Source of the DNA: Marinobacter bohaiensis
GTDB taxonomy: Bacteria > Pseudomonadota > Gammaproteobacteria > Pseudomonadales > Oleiphilaceae
Assembly: GCF_003258515.1 (NCBI RefSeq)
Contig: NZ_QGEH01000001.1
Location: 1,798,001 to 1,862,000 of the forward strand
DNA: 64,000 nt
Direction: 5' to 3'
Shown here piece by piece: positions 30,571-40,662 of this stretch. The notes beneath the pieces were generated by a model. It searched no databases. It worked only from the letters and a program-made list of their open reading frames with translations, and was not told the DNA's origin. Each line of letters opens with the position of its first letter. Position 1 is the stretch's first letter. A program made the position numbers and the translations under genes.

Positions 30571-33165
30571 TCAAGCCACGGTGGCTTCGGCGGCCTTCTT
30601 GGTGTAGTTCTCCATCTGGTCGAAGTTGAGATAGCGATAGATCTCTTTCGACATGCTGTTCAGGTCCTTGGCGTACTCCATGTATTCCTCCGGAGAGGGG
30701 AGTTTGCCCAGTACCGCACCCACCGCGGCCAGCTCGGCGGAGGTCAGGTACACGTTGGCACCATCACCGAGGCGGTTCGGGAAGTTACGGGTGGAGGTGG
30801 ACAGGACCGTGGACTTCGGTGCGACCCGCGCCTGGTTACCCATGCACAGGGAGCAGCCCGGCATCTCGGTGCGCACACCGGCGGTGCCGTAGGTGTTGAA
30901 GTAGCCTTCTTCCATCAGCTGCTCCTGGTCCATCTTGGTCGGCGGAGACATCCACAGACGGGTGCTCAGGGCGCCCTTGTGTTGCTCCAGCAGCTTACCC
31001 GCGGCCCGGAAGTGACCGATGTTGGTCATGCAGGAACCGATGAACACTTCGTCCACCTTGTCGCCGGCGACGTCGGACAGCACCTTGGCGTCGTCCGGGT
31101 CGTTCGGGCAGCAGACGATCGGCTCCTTGATGTCGGCCAGGTCGATCTCGATGACGTGAGAGTACTCGGCGTCCTTGTCGGCGCGCATCAGGCTCGGGTT
31201 GGCCAGCCACTCTTCCATCTTCTGGGCACGACGCTCCAGGGTCCGCGGATCGCCGTAACCTTCGGCAATCATCCAGCGCAGCATAACGATGTTGGAGCGC
31301 AGGTACTCGGCCACGGAGTCTTCGGACAGGTTGATGGTACAACCGGCCGCGGAACGCTCGGCGGAGGCGTCAGACAGCTCGAACGCCTGCTCGACGGTCA
31401 GGTGCTCCAGACCTTCGATCTCCAGGATACGACCGGAGAACTCGTTGATCTTGCCTTTCTTCTCGACGGTCAGCATGCCTTGCTTGATGCCGTAGAGCGG
31501 AATGGCGTGGACCAGGTCACGCAGGGTGATGCCCGGCTGCATTTCGCCCTTGAAACGAACCAGAACGGATTCCGGCATGTCCAGCGGCATCACGCCGGTC
31601 GCCGCGGCAAACGCCACCAGGCCGGAACCGGCCGGGAAGGAGATGCCCATCGGGAAACGGGTGTGGGAGTCACCACCGGTACCGACGGTGTCCGGCAGCA
31701 GCATGCGGTTCAGCCAGGAGTGGATGATGCCGTCACCCGGACGCAGGGCGACACCGCCACGGGTCTGGATGAAGTCCGGCATGGTGTGCTGCATTTCCAC
31801 GTCGACCGGCTTCGGATAGGCCGCGGTGTGACAGAAGGACTGCATGACCAAGTCAGACTGGAAGCCCAGGCAGGCCAGGTCTTTCAGCTCGTCCCGGGTC
31901 ATCGGGCCGGTGGTGTCCTGGGAGCCGACGGTGGTCATTTCCGGCTCGCAGTAGGTGCCCGGACGGACGCCTTTGCCTTCTTCCAGGCCGCAGGCCTTGC
32001 CGACCATCTTCTGGGCCAGGGTGAAGCCCTTGGTGCCGGCTTCCGGATCTTTCGGCAGACGGAAGGTGTCCGTAGCGCCCAGCCCCAGTGCTTCGCGGGC
32101 CTTGTTGGTCAGACCGCGACCGATGATCAGCGGGATACGACCGCCGGCCTGAACTTCGTCCAGGATCACTTCGGACTTGAAGCCGAACTCGGAGATGGTC
32201 TCACCGGCTTCGTTCAGGATCTTGCCTTCGTACGGGCGGATGTCGATGACGTCGCCCATGTTCATGTCGTCGACCGGAGCCTCGAAAACCAGGGCGCCGG
32301 CGTCTTCCATGGTGTTGAAGAAGATCGGAGCCACCTTGTTACCGATACAGACACCACCGGCACGCTTGTTCGGCACGCCCGGGATGTCTTCGCCGAAGTA
32401 CCACAGTACCGAGTTGGTACCGGACTTACGGGAGGAACCGGTGCCCACGACGTCGCCGACGAAGGCAACCGGCAGGCCTTTGGACTGGATGTCCTCGATC
32501 TGCTTGATCGGACCGGTCACGCCGGGCTCTTCCGGGGTCAGGCCGTCACGCTCCATCTTGTACATGGCGCGGGCGTGCAGCGGGATGTCCGGGCGGGACC
32601 AGGCATCCGGGGCCGGGGACAGGTCATCGGTGTTGGTTTCACCGGTCACCTTGAACACGACCATCTTGATGCTTTCAGGTACTTTCTTCTTGCTGGTGAA
32701 CCACTCGGCGTTGGCCCAGGATTCGATGACGGACTTGGCCACGGCGTTGCCGGCGTCCATCCGGTCCTTCACGTCGTTGAACGCGTCGAACATCAGCAGG
32801 GTTTTCTTCAGCTTCTCACCGGCCAGTTCGGCCAGGTCAGCGTTGTCCAGCAGCTCGACCAGTGTGGCGATGTTGTAGCCACCCTGCATCATGCCCAGCA
32901 GCTCGACGGCCTTTTCCTTGCTCAGCAGCGGGGAAGAGGCTTCGTCTTTGACGATGGCCGTCAGGAAAGCGGCCTTGACGTAGGCGGCTTCGTCCACGCC
33001 CGGCGGAATGCGGTTTTCCAGCAGGTAAACCAGCGTTTCTTCCTCGCCGGCGGGCGGGTTTTTCAGGAGTTCAACCAGAGCAGCAGTCTGCTCGGCATTC
33101 AGAGGCTTGGGAGGAATGCCCAGCGCCGCGCGTTCTTCAACGTGTTTGCGATACTCTTCTAACAC
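30571..33165 (-). CDS. acnB: Aconitate hydratase B
   Basis: Main TCA-cycle aconitase, interconverting citrate and isocitrate, and possibly 2-methylisocitrate; AcnB can also bind mRNA in its apo form. It has 864 aa, close to E. coli AcnB (865). The N-terminal HEAT-like domain begins [15 protein letters not shown], and the swivel domain precedes the catalytic domains. Cluster ligands are seen in GSCMTN and GCSLCMG. The open frame extends to 33213, but alignment with the family and a GAGGG site support GTG 33165 as start. Confidence 0.97.
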   Translation of the reverse strand: MLEEYRKHVEERAALGIPPKPLNAEQTAALVELLKNPPAGEEETLVYLLENRIPPGVDEAAYVKAAFLTAIVKDEASSPLLSKEKAVELLGMMQGGYNIATLVELLDNADLAELAGEKLKKTLLMFDAFNDVKDRMDAGNAVAKSVIESWANAEWFTSKKKVPESIKMVVFKVTGETNTDDLSPAPDAWSRPDIPLHARAMYKMERDGLTPEEPGVTGPIKQIEDIQSKGLPVAFVGDVVGTGSSRKSGTNSVLWYFGEDIPGVPNKRAGGVCIGNKVAPIFFNTMEDAGALVFEAPVDDMNMGDVIDIRPYEGKILNEAGETISEFGFKSEVILDEVQAGGRIPLIIGRGLTNKAREALGLGATDTFRLPKDPEAGTKGFTLAQKMVGKACGLEEGKGVRPGTYCEPEMTTVGSQDTTGPMTRDELKDLACLGFQSDLVMQSFCHTAAYPKPVDVEMQHTMPDFIQTRGGVALRPGDGIIHSWLNRMLLPDTVGTGGDSHTRFPMGISFPAGSGLVAFAAATGVMPLDMPESVLVRFKGEMQPGITLRDLVHAIPLYGIKQGMLTVEKKGKINEFSGRILEIEGLEHLTVEQAFELSDASAERSAAGCTINLSEDSVAEYLRSNIVMLRWMIAEGYGDPRTLERRAQKMEEWLANPSLMRADKDAEYSHVIEIDLADIKEPIVCCPNDPDDAKVLSDVAGDKVDEVFIGSCMTNIGHFRAAGKLLEQHKGALSTRLWMSPPTKMDQEQLMEEGYFNTYGTAGVRTEMPGCSLCMGNQARVAPKSTVLSTSTRNFPNRLGDGANVYLTSAELAAVGAVLGKLPSPEEYMEYAKDLNSMSKEIYRYLNFDQMENYTKKAAEATVA

Positions 33166-33472
33166 GGTAAGACCCTCATCAGTTGGATGCCCTGCCGGGC
33201 GACAAGGAGGCACTGAATAAATAGATTACGCTCTCTCCAAAAGCCCGCGCGGCGCTGAAGAAAGGGACAAGTTACTTATTCAGTGGCTCCTGTATCGAGC
33301 AGGGATTATTGGTGATTAGGGAATCATCATTGGTTCCCCGGGCTCGGTTCCGGCCGGGAATTCTAGCGGAAATCCCTCATAAAGTTAAGATGGCCCGTGC
33401 GCGGCAGGTCATCCAGACCCGAAAGGCCATTTGTGTATAATGCGCCGCGAAATCGCTGGAGTACCCGAATTC
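33166..33472. other. acnB-miaE divergent intergenic region
   Basis: A 307-bp divergent control region with no gene. On the acnB side a 10-bp inverted repeat, CACTGAATAA (33211-33220) and TTATTCAGTG (33276-33285), encloses 55 bp and lies about 50-120 nt ahead of the acnB start. On the miaE side a TATAAT hexamer is listed separately. The repeat could be paired operators or a long-range RNA stem in the acnB leader. Confidence 0.5.
33436..33441 (+). promoter_or_regulatory. -10 box ahead of miaE
   Basis: Perfect TATAAT placed 31 bp before the miaE ATG. No good -35 is present 16-18 bp upstream, so an activator or a weak promoter is possible. Its location supports ATG 33473 as the start rather than the longer open frame, because codons before this would not be transcribed. 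Confidence 0.45.
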
Positions 33473-34084
33473 ATGCAAGCTGCCCTCGACGAAATTCATC
33501 AATTCCTGCCCTGTCGCACGCCCGATCAGTGGATCGCTGACGCCCTGGACAACCCGGAGCTGATGCTGATCGATCACGCCCATTGCGAAAAGAAGGCCGC
33601 GTCGACGGCGCTGAGTCTCATGTACCGCTACGTCGACAACACGGACCTGCTCAATAAGATGTCCCGGCTGGCGCGGGAAGAGCTGCGGCACTTCGAGCAG
33701 GTGCTGGCGATCATGAAGAAACGCGGGGTGACCTACGACCACCTGACCCCGGCGCGCTATGCCGCGGGGTTGCGCAAGGAAGTGCGTTCCGAGGATCCGG
33801 GGCGTCTGGTGGATGTGCTGATCGTTGGCGCCATCATCGAGGCGCGCTCCTGCGAGCGATTTGCCGCGCTGGCGCCCCATCTGGACGAGCGTTTGTCTGA
33901 GTTCTACTCCAGCCTACTCAAATCCGAGGCACGTCACTACCAGGATTACCTGAAGTTGGCCGCCCAGGCGGCGGGCGGGCCCATCGATGATCGCGTGGCC
34001 ACCTTTCTGGCCATTGAGAAAGACCTGATTGAACAGCCGGATACCGAGTTCCGCTTTCACAGCGGTCCGGTGGGCGGCGCCTGA
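33473..34084 (+). CDS. miaE: tRNA-(ms2io6A)-hydroxylase MiaE
   Basis: Diiron monooxygenase hydroxylating the isopentenyl group of 2-methylthio-isopentenyl-adenosine-37 in tRNA. It has 203 aa. The ferritin-like ligand set is visible: Glu39, Glu70 with His73 (EELRH), Glu123, and Glu152 with His155 (EARH). The start at ATG 33473 fits both the family N-terminus (about LDEIHQFLPCRTPDQW) and the -10 box just upstream. The order acnB, then this gene, then lpxH resembles P. aeruginosa. Confidence 0.92.
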   Translation: MQAALDEIHQFLPCRTPDQWIADALDNPELMLIDHAHCEKKAASTALSLMYRYVDNTDLLNKMSRLAREELRHFEQVLAIMKKRGVTYDHLTPARYAAGLRKEVRSEDPGRLVDVLIVGAIIEARSCERFAALAPHLDERLSEFYSSLLKSEARHYQDYLKLAAQAAGGPIDDRVATFLAIEKDLIEQPDTEFRFHSGPVGGA

Positions 34085-34131
34085 GAACGTTTAAGCGTTC
34101 CAATGACCTTTATAGGAATATTTTTCGGCGT

Positions 34132-35013
34132 CTACAACGCACGGCAGAGCTCGATCCAGCGGCCGATGCCGGCACTGCGGTATTTCTGCCGGTGCAGGAT
34201 GAAGTAGAACTGGCGGTCGAACTTGCGGTAGTCGGGCACCGCCAGGGGGATCAGGCTGCCACGCCGGAAGGCGTCGGCCAGGCAGACACGGGACAGGCAG
34301 CCGATGCCCAGGTTGGCCTCCACCGCGCGCTTGATGGCCTCGGTGTGTTCGAGCTCCAGCAGGATGTTCAGGTCGGGCAGGATGCCGTGCATGCCCCGCT
34401 CGAAGGTTTGCCGCGTGCCGGAGCCCGGTTCGCGCATGATCCAGGTGGCATCAACCAGCTCGCGGTCGCTGAGATTGGGAGATTGGGCCAGCGGATGATC
34501 CGGCGAGCAGAACACCACCAGCTCGTCCGGTCGCCAGGGAATGACTTCCAGCTCGTCCGATTGCAGCTCCCCTTCGATCAGCCCGATGTCCAGTTCGAAA
34601 TCCCGGACCCGGCGCGCCACGGTGCTGGTGTTCGCCACTTCCAGGGACACTTTGGCGTGGGGCTGCGCTTTCATGTAGCGGGCCATCACGCCGACGGCCA
34701 GGTAGTTGCCGATGGTCAGGGTGGCGCCCACCTTGAGGGCGCCCACCTCGGTATGCCGGTTGAGCGAGAGTTCCAGTTCCCGCGCCTGGGACAGCAGGGC
34801 TTCCACCTGCGGGCGGAACAGGCGTCCGAGCTCATTGAGCTGTAAGCGTTTACCGATACGATCAAACAGCTGGATCTCGAACTGTGACTCCAGTTCCTTG
34901 AGCGCACTGCTGGCCGCGGACTGGGACATGGCCAGGGATTCCGCGGCCCGCGTGATGTTCTGGGTGTTGGCGGCGGCCAGAAAAACCTCGAGTTGTCGGA
35001 AGGTGTAGCGCAT
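34132..35013 (-). CDS. finR: LysR-family regulator, FinR-like
   Basis: A 293-aa LysR regulator with an N-terminal winged helix-turn-helix (about 1-60, TRAAESLAMSQSAASSALKELE) and a periplasmic-binding-protein-like effector domain. It is divergent from fpr. In Pseudomonas putida the LysR protein FinR is encoded beside fprA and activates it under oxidative stress or iron limitation, so I propose the same pairing. The name rests on this context, not on a sequence comparison I could run. Confidence 0.8.
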   Translation of the reverse strand: MRYTFRQLEVFLAAANTQNITRAAESLAMSQSAASSALKELESQFEIQLFDRIGKRLQLNELGRLFRPQVEALLSQARELELSLNRHTEVGALKVGATLTIGNYLAVGVMARYMKAQPHAKVSLEVANTSTVARRVRDFELDIGLIEGELQSDELEVIPWRPDELVVFCSPDHPLAQSPNLSDRELVDATWIMREPGSGTRQTFERGMHGILPDLNILLELEHTEAIKRAVEANLGIGCLSRVCLADAFRRGSLIPLAVPDYRKFDRQFYFILHRQKYRSAGIGRWIELCRAL

Positions 35014-35164
35014 TATCGATTAATCCGAATAAGGTTATGAAAATATCCCATTTTGTCGATAGGTTACGCCTGAGGTAAGCTGTGCTCAACTTTAGGCCTC
35101 GGCTGAGCGTTCAGCCTGAGCAAACACCTAACCCAGAATTTGCTGCTTCGGGAAAGAGATCGTT
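35014..35164. promoter_or_regulatory. Divergent finR-fpr control region
   Basis: 151 bp between two divergent starts. A palindrome GATTAATC (35018-35025), flanked by TTATC and GAATAA, lies against the regulator's start codon. LysR proteins usually bind T-N11-A sites in such regions and activate the divergent gene, so this is a candidate FinR operator. Confidence 0.35.
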
Positions 35165-35935
35165 ATGAGCAATATGAATCGTGAGACGGTTACCAGCGTC
35201 CGCCATTGGAACGACACACTGTTCAGCTTTACGACCAGTCGGGATCCCGGTTTCCGCTTCAAGAACGGTCACTTCATCATGATCGGTCTGGAGCAGGAAG
35301 GTAAGCCGCTGATGCGCGCCTACAGCATCGCCAGCGCCAACTATGAAGAAGAGCTGGAGTTCTTCTCCATCAAGGTGCCCGATGGCCCGCTGACCTCCAA
35401 GCTGCAGAAAATCGAGGTGGGTGATGAGATCCTGGTCAGCCGCAAGCCGACCGGCACACTGGTGGTGGATCACCTGCTGCCGGGTCGTAACCTGTACCTG
35501 ATCAGCACCGGCACCGGCCTGGCGCCGTTCCTGAGCATCATCAAGGATCCGGAAGTCTACGAGCGCTTCGATAAGGTCATCGTGACCCACGGCGTGCGCT
35601 ACGTCTCCGAATTGGCCTACCAGGACGAGATCAGCAGCCTGCCGGACAACGAGTACTTCGGCGAAATGGTGCAGGGCAAGCTGCTTTATTACCCGACGGT
35701 CACCCGCGAAGACTTCCGCAACCAGGGGCGTCTGACGGACCTGATGGAAAGCGGCAAGCTCATGTCCGATCTGGGTCTGCCGGCCTTCAACAAGGAAGAC
35801 GACCGCTTCATGATCTGCGGCAGCCCGAGCATGCTCAAAGACACCTGCGCCATCCTGGATGCCCAGGGCTTCGAGGAAGCGCGCCAGGGTGATCTTGGTC
35901 ACTACGTTATCGAGCGGGCCTTCGTCGAGCGCTAG
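35165..35935 (+). CDS. fpr: Ferredoxin/flavodoxin-NADP+ reductase
   Basis: FAD-containing reductase transferring electrons between NADPH and ferredoxin or flavodoxin, active in oxidative-stress and iron-metabolism redox supply. It has 256 aa. The FAD motif RAYSIAS is at 51-57, the pyrophosphate site GTGLAP near 116-121, and the NADP segment ICGSPSML near the C-terminus. The C-terminal YVIERAFVER is typical of bacterial FPR subclass IA. It is divergent from the LysR gene and followed by a terminator. Confidence 0.95.
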   Translation: MSNMNRETVTSVRHWNDTLFSFTTSRDPGFRFKNGHFIMIGLEQEGKPLMRAYSIASANYEEELEFFSIKVPDGPLTSKLQKIEVGDEILVSRKPTGTLVVDHLLPGRNLYLISTGTGLAPFLSIIKDPEVYERFDKVIVTHGVRYVSELAYQDEISSLPDNEYFGEMVQGKLLYYPTVTREDFRNQGRLTDLMESGKLMSDLGLPAFNKEDDRFMICGSPSMLKDTCAILDAQGFEEARQGDLGHYVIERAFVER

Positions 35936-35956
35936 TGACTGAGGCTTGGCTTAATA

Positions 35957-35985
35957 GAAAAGGGACCTTAGCGGTCCCTTTTTTG
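35957..35985 (+). terminator. Rho-independent terminator after fpr
   Basis: AAAGGGACC and GGTCCCTTT arms around TTAGC followed by T residues (stem 35959-35967 with 35973-35981). It also lies just past the 3' end of lpxH on the other strand, so it may serve both directions. Confidence 0.9.
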
Positions 35986-36005
35986 TGCCTGCGTGAGGCG
36001 CAGAA

Positions 36006-36734
36006 TCAGCGGAAGGCTTCCTTCTTGAGTTCCGGCGCCTGATTCGGGCCGACTTCTATCCACCACACATGGGAATCCCAGTCACCCAGTACATAGCGCT
36101 TGGCCGGCTGGCCACTGGCCTGCAGGTCATGAATCGCCGGGCGGTGGGTGTGACCGTGGATCAGGCGCTGCACGCCGTGCTCCTCCATGACGCGGACCAC
36201 TTCGTCTGGCGTGACATCCATGATGTCTTCCTTCTTGCCCTGGTTCTTGGCCATGCTCATCTCGCGCAGCTGGCGCGCGACCAGTTGCCGGTCTTCCAGC
36301 GGGCGCTGCAGGAACATGGCCTGCCACTGCCGGTTGCGCATGTTGGCTCGGAACTTCTGGTACTCCACGTCCGCGGTGCAGAGGCTGTCGCCGTGCATCA
36401 GCAGGGTGGGGGTGCCGTAGAGGTCCACCACCGTCGGATCGTCCAGCAGGGTGCCGCCGACCCGGTCGCAGTAGTCCTCGCCGATCAGGAAGTCCCGGTT
36501 GCCGTGCATCAGGAACAGCTTGACGCCGGCGTCGGTCACCTCGCGCAGGGCGCTGGCGACTTCTTCCTGCAGCGGCGTCCGCTCGTCATCACCGATCCAG
36601 GCCTCGAAGAAATCCCCGAGAATGTAGAGGGTTTCGGCGTGGATGGCCCTGTCTTTCAGGAAGCCGAGGAAGGCGTCGGTGATGTCCCGACGCTCTTCTT
36701 CCAGGTGCAGGTCTGAAATGAATAGCGTGGTCAC
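36006..36734 (-). CDS. lpxH: UDP-2,3-diacylglucosamine diphosphatase LpxH
   Basis: Peripheral membrane Mn-dependent phosphoesterase that makes lipid X in lipid A synthesis. It has 242 aa. The calcineurin-like metal ligands are present: Asp8 and His10 (SDLHL), Asp41 (LGDFFEAW), Asn79 (HGNRD), His114 (MHGDS), His193, His195 and His197 (IHGHTH). It overlaps the ppiB stop by 4 bp, so it is translated after ppiB. Confidence 0.96.
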   Translation of the reverse strand: MTTLFISDLHLEEERRDITDAFLGFLKDRAIHAETLYILGDFFEAWIGDDERTPLQEEVASALREVTDAGVKLFLMHGNRDFLIGEDYCDRVGGTLLDDPTVVDLYGTPTLLMHGDSLCTADVEYQKFRANMRNRQWQAMFLQRPLEDRQLVARQLREMSMAKNQGKKEDIMDVTPDEVVRVMEEHGVQRLIHGHTHRPAIHDLQASGQPAKRYVLGDWDSHVWWIEVGPNQAPELKKEAFR

Positions 36735-37240
36735 GCTGCGTCTCCGTCCTCCAGGACCTGGGCGGATTCGATGACCACGTCTTCGGCCGGAACGTCCTGG
36801 TGTCCCTGGCGCATGGTGGTGCGCACGGCGCGGATGCTGTTTACGGTCTCCATGCCTTCGACGACTTTTCCGAACACGCAGTAGCCCCAGCCTTCGGCGG
36901 TTTCCGCGGTGTGGTCGAGGAAGCCGTTGTTCTCCACGTTGATGAAGAACTGCGCGGTGGCGGAATGCGGATCCATGGTACGGGCCATGGAGACGGCGCC
37001 GATCATGTTGCTCAGGCCATTGTTGGCTTCGTTGCGAATCGAGTCGCGGGTCTTGCGGGGTACCATGCCCGGTTCGAAGCCGCCGCCCTGAACCATGAAG
37101 TTGCCGATCACACGGTGGAAGATCAGGCCGTCGTAAAAGCCGTCGCGAACGTACTGTTCGAAGTTCGCCGCGGTGTTGGGGGCCTTGTCGTGGTCCAGTT
37201 CAATCTTGATGTCACCGTGGTTGGTTTTCAGCAGAATCAT
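36731..37240 (-). CDS. ppiB: Peptidyl-prolyl cis-trans isomerase B (cyclophilin)
   Basis: Cytoplasmic cyclophilin, 169 aa. The active-site segment FHRVIGNFMVQGG carries catalytic Arg43, with FFIN and GYCVFGKVVEGM downstream. No signal peptide is present in this form, which favours PpiB over the periplasmic PpiA. The open frame extends upstream, but ATG 37240 has an AGGAAA site at proper spacing and the family start MILLKTNHGD. It overlaps lpxH (ATGA). Confidence 0.95.
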   Translation of the reverse strand: MILLKTNHGDIKIELDHDKAPNTAANFEQYVRDGFYDGLIFHRVIGNFMVQGGGFEPGMVPRKTRDSIRNEANNGLSNMIGAVSMARTMDPHSATAQFFINVENNGFLDHTAETAEGWGYCVFGKVVEGMETVNSIRAVRTTMRQGHQDVPAEDVVIESAQVLEDGDAA

Positions 37241-37380
37241 CGGGATTTCCTGTATATAGCGGTCAGTCATGTGGTGCACCCGGGCGCATTGGGCGTCCCG
37301 CACCGGATTGTCATTTTAACTTAAGGCAAATTGTACGCGAGCATGGCGGCGGATGCATGAGATGCAGCGTCATCTATGCG

Positions 37381-37386
37381 TATAAT
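37381..37386 (+). promoter_or_regulatory. -10 box ahead of glnS
   Basis: Perfect TATAAT 36 bp before the glnS ATG. The -35 position is poor. Likely the glnS promoter. Confidence 0.45.
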
Positions 37387-37421
37387 AGCGGTTTTCCATC
37401 GACCACCAATTCAGAGTATCT

Positions 37422-39098
37422 ATGAGCGCAGAATCCCGAAAAGCCAACAACTTTATCCAGAACCTGATCGAAGAAGCCATTGCCAGCGGTCAGCATCAGG
37501 GCAAGGTGGTGACGCGGTTCCCGCCCGAGCCCAATGGATATCTGCACATCGGCCACGCCAAATCCATCTGCCTGAATTTCGGCATTGCCGAAACATTTGA
37601 CGGGCAATGTACACTGCGCTTTGACGATACCAACCCCGAGAAAGAGTCCCAGGAATACATCGATGCCATCACGCGCGATGTCAGCTGGCTGGGCTGCGAG
37701 TGGGAAGGTGATGTGCGCTTTGCGTCCGACTATTTCGACGCCATCTACGACTTCGCCGTCGAGTTGATCGAGAAGGGCAAGGCCTACGTCTGCGAGCTGA
37801 CCGCCGAGGAAATGAACGAGTATCGTGGGTCCCTCAAGGAGCCGGGGCGCGACAGCCCGCACCGGGACCGCCCGATCGAGGACAACCTGCGCCTGTTCCG
37901 GGAGATGCGTGACGGCAAGCACGAGGGCGGTTCCTTGGTGCTGCGTGCCAAGATCGACATGGCGTCGCCGAACATCAACCTGCGCGATCCGATCCTGTAC
38001 CGGATTCGCTACGCGTCCCATCACCAGACCGGGGACACGTGGTGCATCTACCCGATGTACGATTTCACCCATCCGATCTCGGATGCGATGGAAGGCGTGA
38101 CCCACTCGCTGTGCACCCTGGAATTCGAGGACCATCGTCCGCTCTACGATTGGGTGATCGACAACATCTCGGCGCCGTGCAAGCCGCGCCAGATCGAGTT
38201 CGCGCGGCTCAACCTGAACTACACCATCACCAGTAAGCGCAAGCTCAAGCGGCTGGTGGATGAAGGCTTTGTCGAGTCCTGGGACGACCCGCGGATGCCG
38301 ACCATCTCCGGAATGCGTCGTCGCGGCTATACGCCGCAGTCGCTGCGCAGCTTCTGCGACATGATCGGTATCAACAAGGCCGGCGGCACCGTCGACGTGG
38401 GCATGCTCGAACACGCGATCCGCGAGGACCTGAACGCTCGGGCGCCGCGTGCCATGTGCGTGATGCGTCCCCTTAAAGTGACGCTGACCAACTACCCGGA
38501 AGGCGAGGGCGAGACGCTGACACTGCCAGTGCATCCGCAGGACCCGGAAATGGGCACCCGCGAGGTGCCCTGGACCCGCACGCTCTACATCGACCGCGAG
38601 GATTTCGCCGAGGAGCCGCCGCGCAAGTGGAAGCGTCTGGCGCCGGATCAGGCGGTGCGCCTGCGCGGCGGCTACGTCATGACCTGCAAGGACATCGTGC
38701 GTGACGACAGCGGCGAGATCGTCGAGCTGCGCTGCGAATACGATCCGGCCACCCTCGGTGTGAATCCGGAAGGCTACAAGCCCAATGGCGTGATTCACTG
38801 GGTGTCCGCGGAGGACAGCGTCGAGGCCGACGTCTACCTGTACGACCGCCTGTTCAACCACGAGGCGCCGGACAGCGACAAGGACGTGGATTTCGTCACC
38901 CACATCAACAGCGAGAACCTGGTCGTCCAGGAAGGGGTGCGCGTCGAGAAGAGCCTGGCGCAGGCGCGCAACGACATTCCGTACCAGTTCGAGCGGGAAG
39001 GTTATTTCTTCCTGGACGAGCTGCGCTCCGGCACCGATCGACCCGTTTTCAACCGCACGGTCACCCTGCGTGACTCCTGGGCCAAAGCCAAAAAGTAA
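37422..39098 (+). CDS. glnS: Glutaminyl-tRNA synthetase
   Basis: Class I aminoacyl-tRNA synthetase charging tRNA-Gln, 558 aa. The HIGH signature is at 42-45 after PPEPNGYL, and the KMSKS-equivalent is ITSKRKL near 267-273. The C-terminal beta-barrel anticodon domain follows ([14 protein letters not shown]). Divergent from ppiB-lpxH and 11 bp upstream of cysS, as in P. aeruginosa. Confidence 0.97.
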   Translation: MSAESRKANNFIQNLIEEAIASGQHQGKVVTRFPPEPNGYLHIGHAKSICLNFGIAETFDGQCTLRFDDTNPEKESQEYIDAITRDVSWLGCEWEGDVRFASDYFDAIYDFAVELIEKGKAYVCELTAEEMNEYRGSLKEPGRDSPHRDRPIEDNLRLFREMRDGKHEGGSLVLRAKIDMASPNINLRDPILYRIRYASHHQTGDTWCIYPMYDFTHPISDAMEGVTHSLCTLEFEDHRPLYDWVIDNISAPCKPRQIEFARLNLNYTITSKRKLKRLVDEGFVESWDDPRMPTISGMRRRGYTPQSLRSFCDMIGINKAGGTVDVGMLEHAIREDLNARAPRAMCVMRPLKVTLTNYPEGEGETLTLPVHPQDPEMGTREVPWTRTLYIDREDFAEEPPRKWKRLAPDQAVRLRGGYVMTCKDIVRDDSGEIVELRCEYDPATLGVNPEGYKPNGVIHWVSAEDSVEADVYLYDRLFNHEAPDSDKDVDFVTHINSENLVVQEGVRVEKSLAQARNDIPYQFEREGYFFLDELRSGTDRPVFNRTVTLRDSWAKAKK

Positions 39099-39109
39099 GT
39101 TGCCACAGC

Positions 39110-40507
39110 ATGGAATCCGACAACGTGATTGAAGTCTACAACACCCTGACGCAGAAAAAGGAACCCCTGAAGACGCTGGAACCCGGCAAGGTGCGCATGT
39201 ACGTGTGCGGCATGACGGTGTATGACTTCTGTCACCTGGGGCACGCGCGGGTACTGGTGGCGTTCGACGTGATCACCCGGTACCTGCGCGCCCAGGGATA
39301 CGACGTGACCTACGTGCGCAACATCACCGACGTGGACGACAAGATCCTGCGCCGGGCGGAGGAAAACGGCGAGGCGTTCACCGCGCTGACCGAGCGCATG
39401 ATCGACGCCATGCATGAGGATGAGCGCAAGCTGGGCGTGATGGCGCCGGATCAGGAGCCGCGCGCCACTGGCCACATCGACGACATGCTGCGCATGATCG
39501 AGACTCTCATCGACAAGGGTTTCGCCTACGCGGCCGACAACGGTGACGTCTACTTTGCGGTGGAGCAGTTCGAAGGCTACGGCAAACTGTCCAAGAAAAA
39601 GCTGGAAGATCTGGTGGCCGGGGCCCGCGTGGACGTCTCCGAGGTGAAGCGCAGTCCGGCAGATTTTGCCCTCTGGAAGGCGGCCGGTGACGACGAGGCC
39701 AGTTGGCCGTCTCCCTGGGGCGCGGGGCGTCCGGGCTGGCACATCGAGTGCTCGGCCATGTCCACCTGCTGCCTGGGTGAGACCTTCGATATCCACGGCG
39801 GGGGCCCGGACCTGATGTTCCCGCATCACGAGAACGAGATCGCCCAGTCGGAAGCGGCGACCGGCAAGCCCTATGTGCACTACTGGATGCACGCCGGCGC
39901 GGTGCGCGTGAACAAGGAGAAGATGTCCAAGTCCCTGGGCAATTTCTTCACCATCCGCGAAATCCTGGAGAAGTACCCGGCCGAGGTGGTCCGTTACTTC
40001 CTGGTGTCGAGCCACTACCGCAGTCAGGTGGATTATTCCGAGGACAACCTGGCTGAAGCGTCCAGTGCCCTGAGCCGTCTCTACCAGGCGCTGCGCGGCC
40101 TGGCGCCCGTTGCGGATGCACCCGAGGGTGAGTTCGACGAGCGTTTCCATGCTGCCATGGCCGATGACTTCAACACCGCCGGCGCCAATACGGTACTGCA
40201 TGCCGTGGCGTCCGAGATCAACCGTCTGCGCCGCGATGGTGACGATCAGAAGGCGGCGGAGCTGGCCGGCGTACTGGTTCGGCTGGGTGATGTCCTGGGT
40301 CTTCTGCAGCAGGATCCTGAGGCGTTTTTCCAGGCGGATGCCGGCGAAGGGCCGACGGCTGACGACATCGAGGCTTTGATTGAAGCTCGCGCCGAAGCCC
40401 GGCGTAATCGCGATTTTGCCGAAGCCGACCGCATCCGGGATGAGTTGGCGGAACAGGGCGTTATCCTGGACGATTCCCGTGAGGGAACCTCCTGGCGCCG
40501 TGCATGA
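39110..40507 (+). CDS. cysS: Cysteinyl-tRNA synthetase
   Basis: Class I synthetase charging tRNA-Cys, 465 aa. The zinc site that selects cysteine includes Cys33 in [11 protein letters not shown]. The HIGH motif appears as HLGH at 43-46, and KMSKS near 271-275 in [10 protein letters not shown]. The C-terminal DALR-type helical domain ends with GTSWRRA. Likely cotranscribed with glnS. Confidence 0.97.
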   Translation: MESDNVIEVYNTLTQKKEPLKTLEPGKVRMYVCGMTVYDFCHLGHARVLVAFDVITRYLRAQGYDVTYVRNITDVDDKILRRAEENGEAFTALTERMIDAMHEDERKLGVMAPDQEPRATGHIDDMLRMIETLIDKGFAYAADNGDVYFAVEQFEGYGKLSKKKLEDLVAGARVDVSEVKRSPADFALWKAAGDDEASWPSPWGAGRPGWHIECSAMSTCCLGETFDIHGGGPDLMFPHHENEIAQSEAATGKPYVHYWMHAGAVRVNKEKMSKSLGNFFTIREILEKYPAEVVRYFLVSSHYRSQVDYSEDNLAEASSALSRLYQALRGLAPVADAPEGEFDERFHAAMADDFNTAGANTVLHAVASEINRLRRDGDDQKAAELAGVLVRLGDVLGLLQQDPEAFFQADAGEGPTADDIEALIEARAEARRNRDFAEADRIRDELAEQGVILDDSREGTSWRRA

Positions 40508-40662
40508 TTTTGTCCGTATTATCCCTTACACTAGCGCGCTCGAATAACAGTAACAGGTCGCCGGTGTGTTTATCGGCGACCCATAAAGCAGGGTGATCAA
40601 AGCGCCCACAAAGAGGCGGCAAGACACCCACCGGCACACAGAAAACCACTGAGGCGATAACG

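Noticed and set aside
30412-33162. 916-codon open frame on the plus strand opposite acnB
   Set aside because: It mirrors acnB exactly, has low-complexity GC-biased composition, and resembles no known family. It is a codon-bias shadow.
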